From Dictyobacter kobayashii (GTDB taxonomy: Bacteria; Chloroflexota; Ktedonobacteria; Ktedonobacterales; Ktedonobacteraceae), in contig NZ_BIFS01000001.1 of the NCBI RefSeq assembly GCF_003967555.1, positions 2,852,001 through 2,916,000 of the forward strand: a stretch of DNA of 64,000 bases. The letters run 5' to 3'. Under the pieces are notes generated by a model that ran no database searches, had not been told where the DNA came from, and saw only the letters and a list, made by a program, of their open reading frames with translations. Position 1 is the stretch's first letter. Each line of letters starts with the position of its first letter. The position numbers and the translations under genes were made by a program. This document shows positions 63,744 through 64,000 of the stretch, piece by piece.

Positions 63744-64000
63744 ATGAGCACATCACAGGTGACAGCGGTACTATATCAGTTGCAAACGATCGATTTAGAA
63801 ATAGATCGGGTTATAGCTGAGAAGCAATCTATCTCCACCTCCTTGCAAGGTAGTGCCACACTGCGAAAATTACGCGCGGAGTATGACACTGCACGGCAAC
63901 AATTACTCTCCGGTCAACAGGTCCAGAAGGAGGCTGAGTGGTCCCTTGAGGATGTTAATCAGCGTCTGACCAATCAGGAGCGCCGTCTCTATAGTGGCTC
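63744..64000 (+). CDS. N-terminal part of a coiled-coil protein, cut by the window end
   Basis: ATG at 63744 follows AAGGAGG about 10 bp upstream. The frame is open to the end of the window (85 codons). It is helical and charged: TAVLYQLQTIDLEIDRVIAEK, then LRKLRAEYDTARQQLLSGQQVQKEAEWSLEDVNQRLTNQERRLYSG. This opening is typical of the C4-type zinc-ribbon/coiled-coil family (zf-RING_7, CT398-like), whose zinc ribbon would lie past the window end. The assignment rests on the coiled-coil pattern only. Confidence 0.7.
   Translation, partial: MSTSQVTAVLYQLQTIDLEIDRVIAEKQSISTSLQGSATLRKLRAEYDTARQQLLSGQQVQKEAEWSLEDVNQRLTNQERRLYSG

Overview
The window most likely comes from a filamentous, spore-forming type Chloroflexota bacterium (class Ktedonobacteria or a close relative). 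This is inferred from content, not from a marker gene. The indications are a eukaryote-type Ser/Thr kinase with a long extracellular half, several zinc-ribbon/membrane/beta-sandwich proteins, FHA domains fused to enzymes, an F420-type LLM oxidoreductase, an archaeal-type aspartyl-tRNA synthetase under a T-box, and a GC content near 50%.

Layout. 0-6.5 kb: PRPP synthetase, radical SAM protein, a sigma-like/XRE regulator pair, a UbiG-like methyltransferase, scpB and nfo. 6.5-15 kb: a giant BACON-repeat surface protein divergent from a Ser/Thr kinase, then an mhqO/mhqD-like pair. 15-22 kb: a MITE, a TcmP-like protein, a HAD hydrolase, a long protein with a nucleoside-phosphorylase-like C-terminus, a DNA methyltransferase and a zinc-ribbon/RskA-like membrane protein. 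22-28 kb: a three-gene redox module (cytochrome-b-like membrane protein, Fe-S protein carrying two cNMP domains, FAD oxidoreductase carrying two FHA domains). 28-36 kb: dnaE, a PrsW-type membrane protease and an MFS transporter. 36-49 kb: two large secreted proteins sharing a repeated beta-sandwich module, on either side of T-box-aspS, tRNA-Ala, fumC, an F420-type oxidoreductase, a DUF402 protein and a lipoprotein. 49-63 kb: panD, then a long minus-strand purine cluster transcribed guaA, Nudix, purSL, purQ-purM fusion, purC, purF, purD, purN. 63-64 kb: a cupin and the start of a coiled-coil protein.

Two things stand out beyond the genes. First, the intergenic DNA carries two families of palindromic elements. 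One is a 174-bp MITE with terminal inverted repeats and 9-bp target duplications (15.1 and 39.0 kb). The other is a 20-bp constant head followed within 3-11 bp by a long palindrome whose arms differ from copy to copy (17.4, 34.3, 36.2 twice, 41.1, 45.0 kb). Second, at least ten genes are split by the apparent loss of one base in a short homopolymer run. These include purD, purQ-purM and purSL, so most of these breaks are probably sequencing errors. I annotate such genes as single loci and give the position of each break.

How the genes work together: prs makes PRPP, the substrate of PurF. PurF, PurD, PurN, PurSL/PurQ, PurM and PurC cover much of de novo IMP synthesis (no purE/K, purB or purH is present here), and GuaA converts XMP to GMP. 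The 22-28 kb module looks like an electron-transfer chain (FAD to Fe-S to membrane heme) with built-in phosphopeptide- and nucleotide-sensing domains. All functional statements come from reading motifs; no database search was run.
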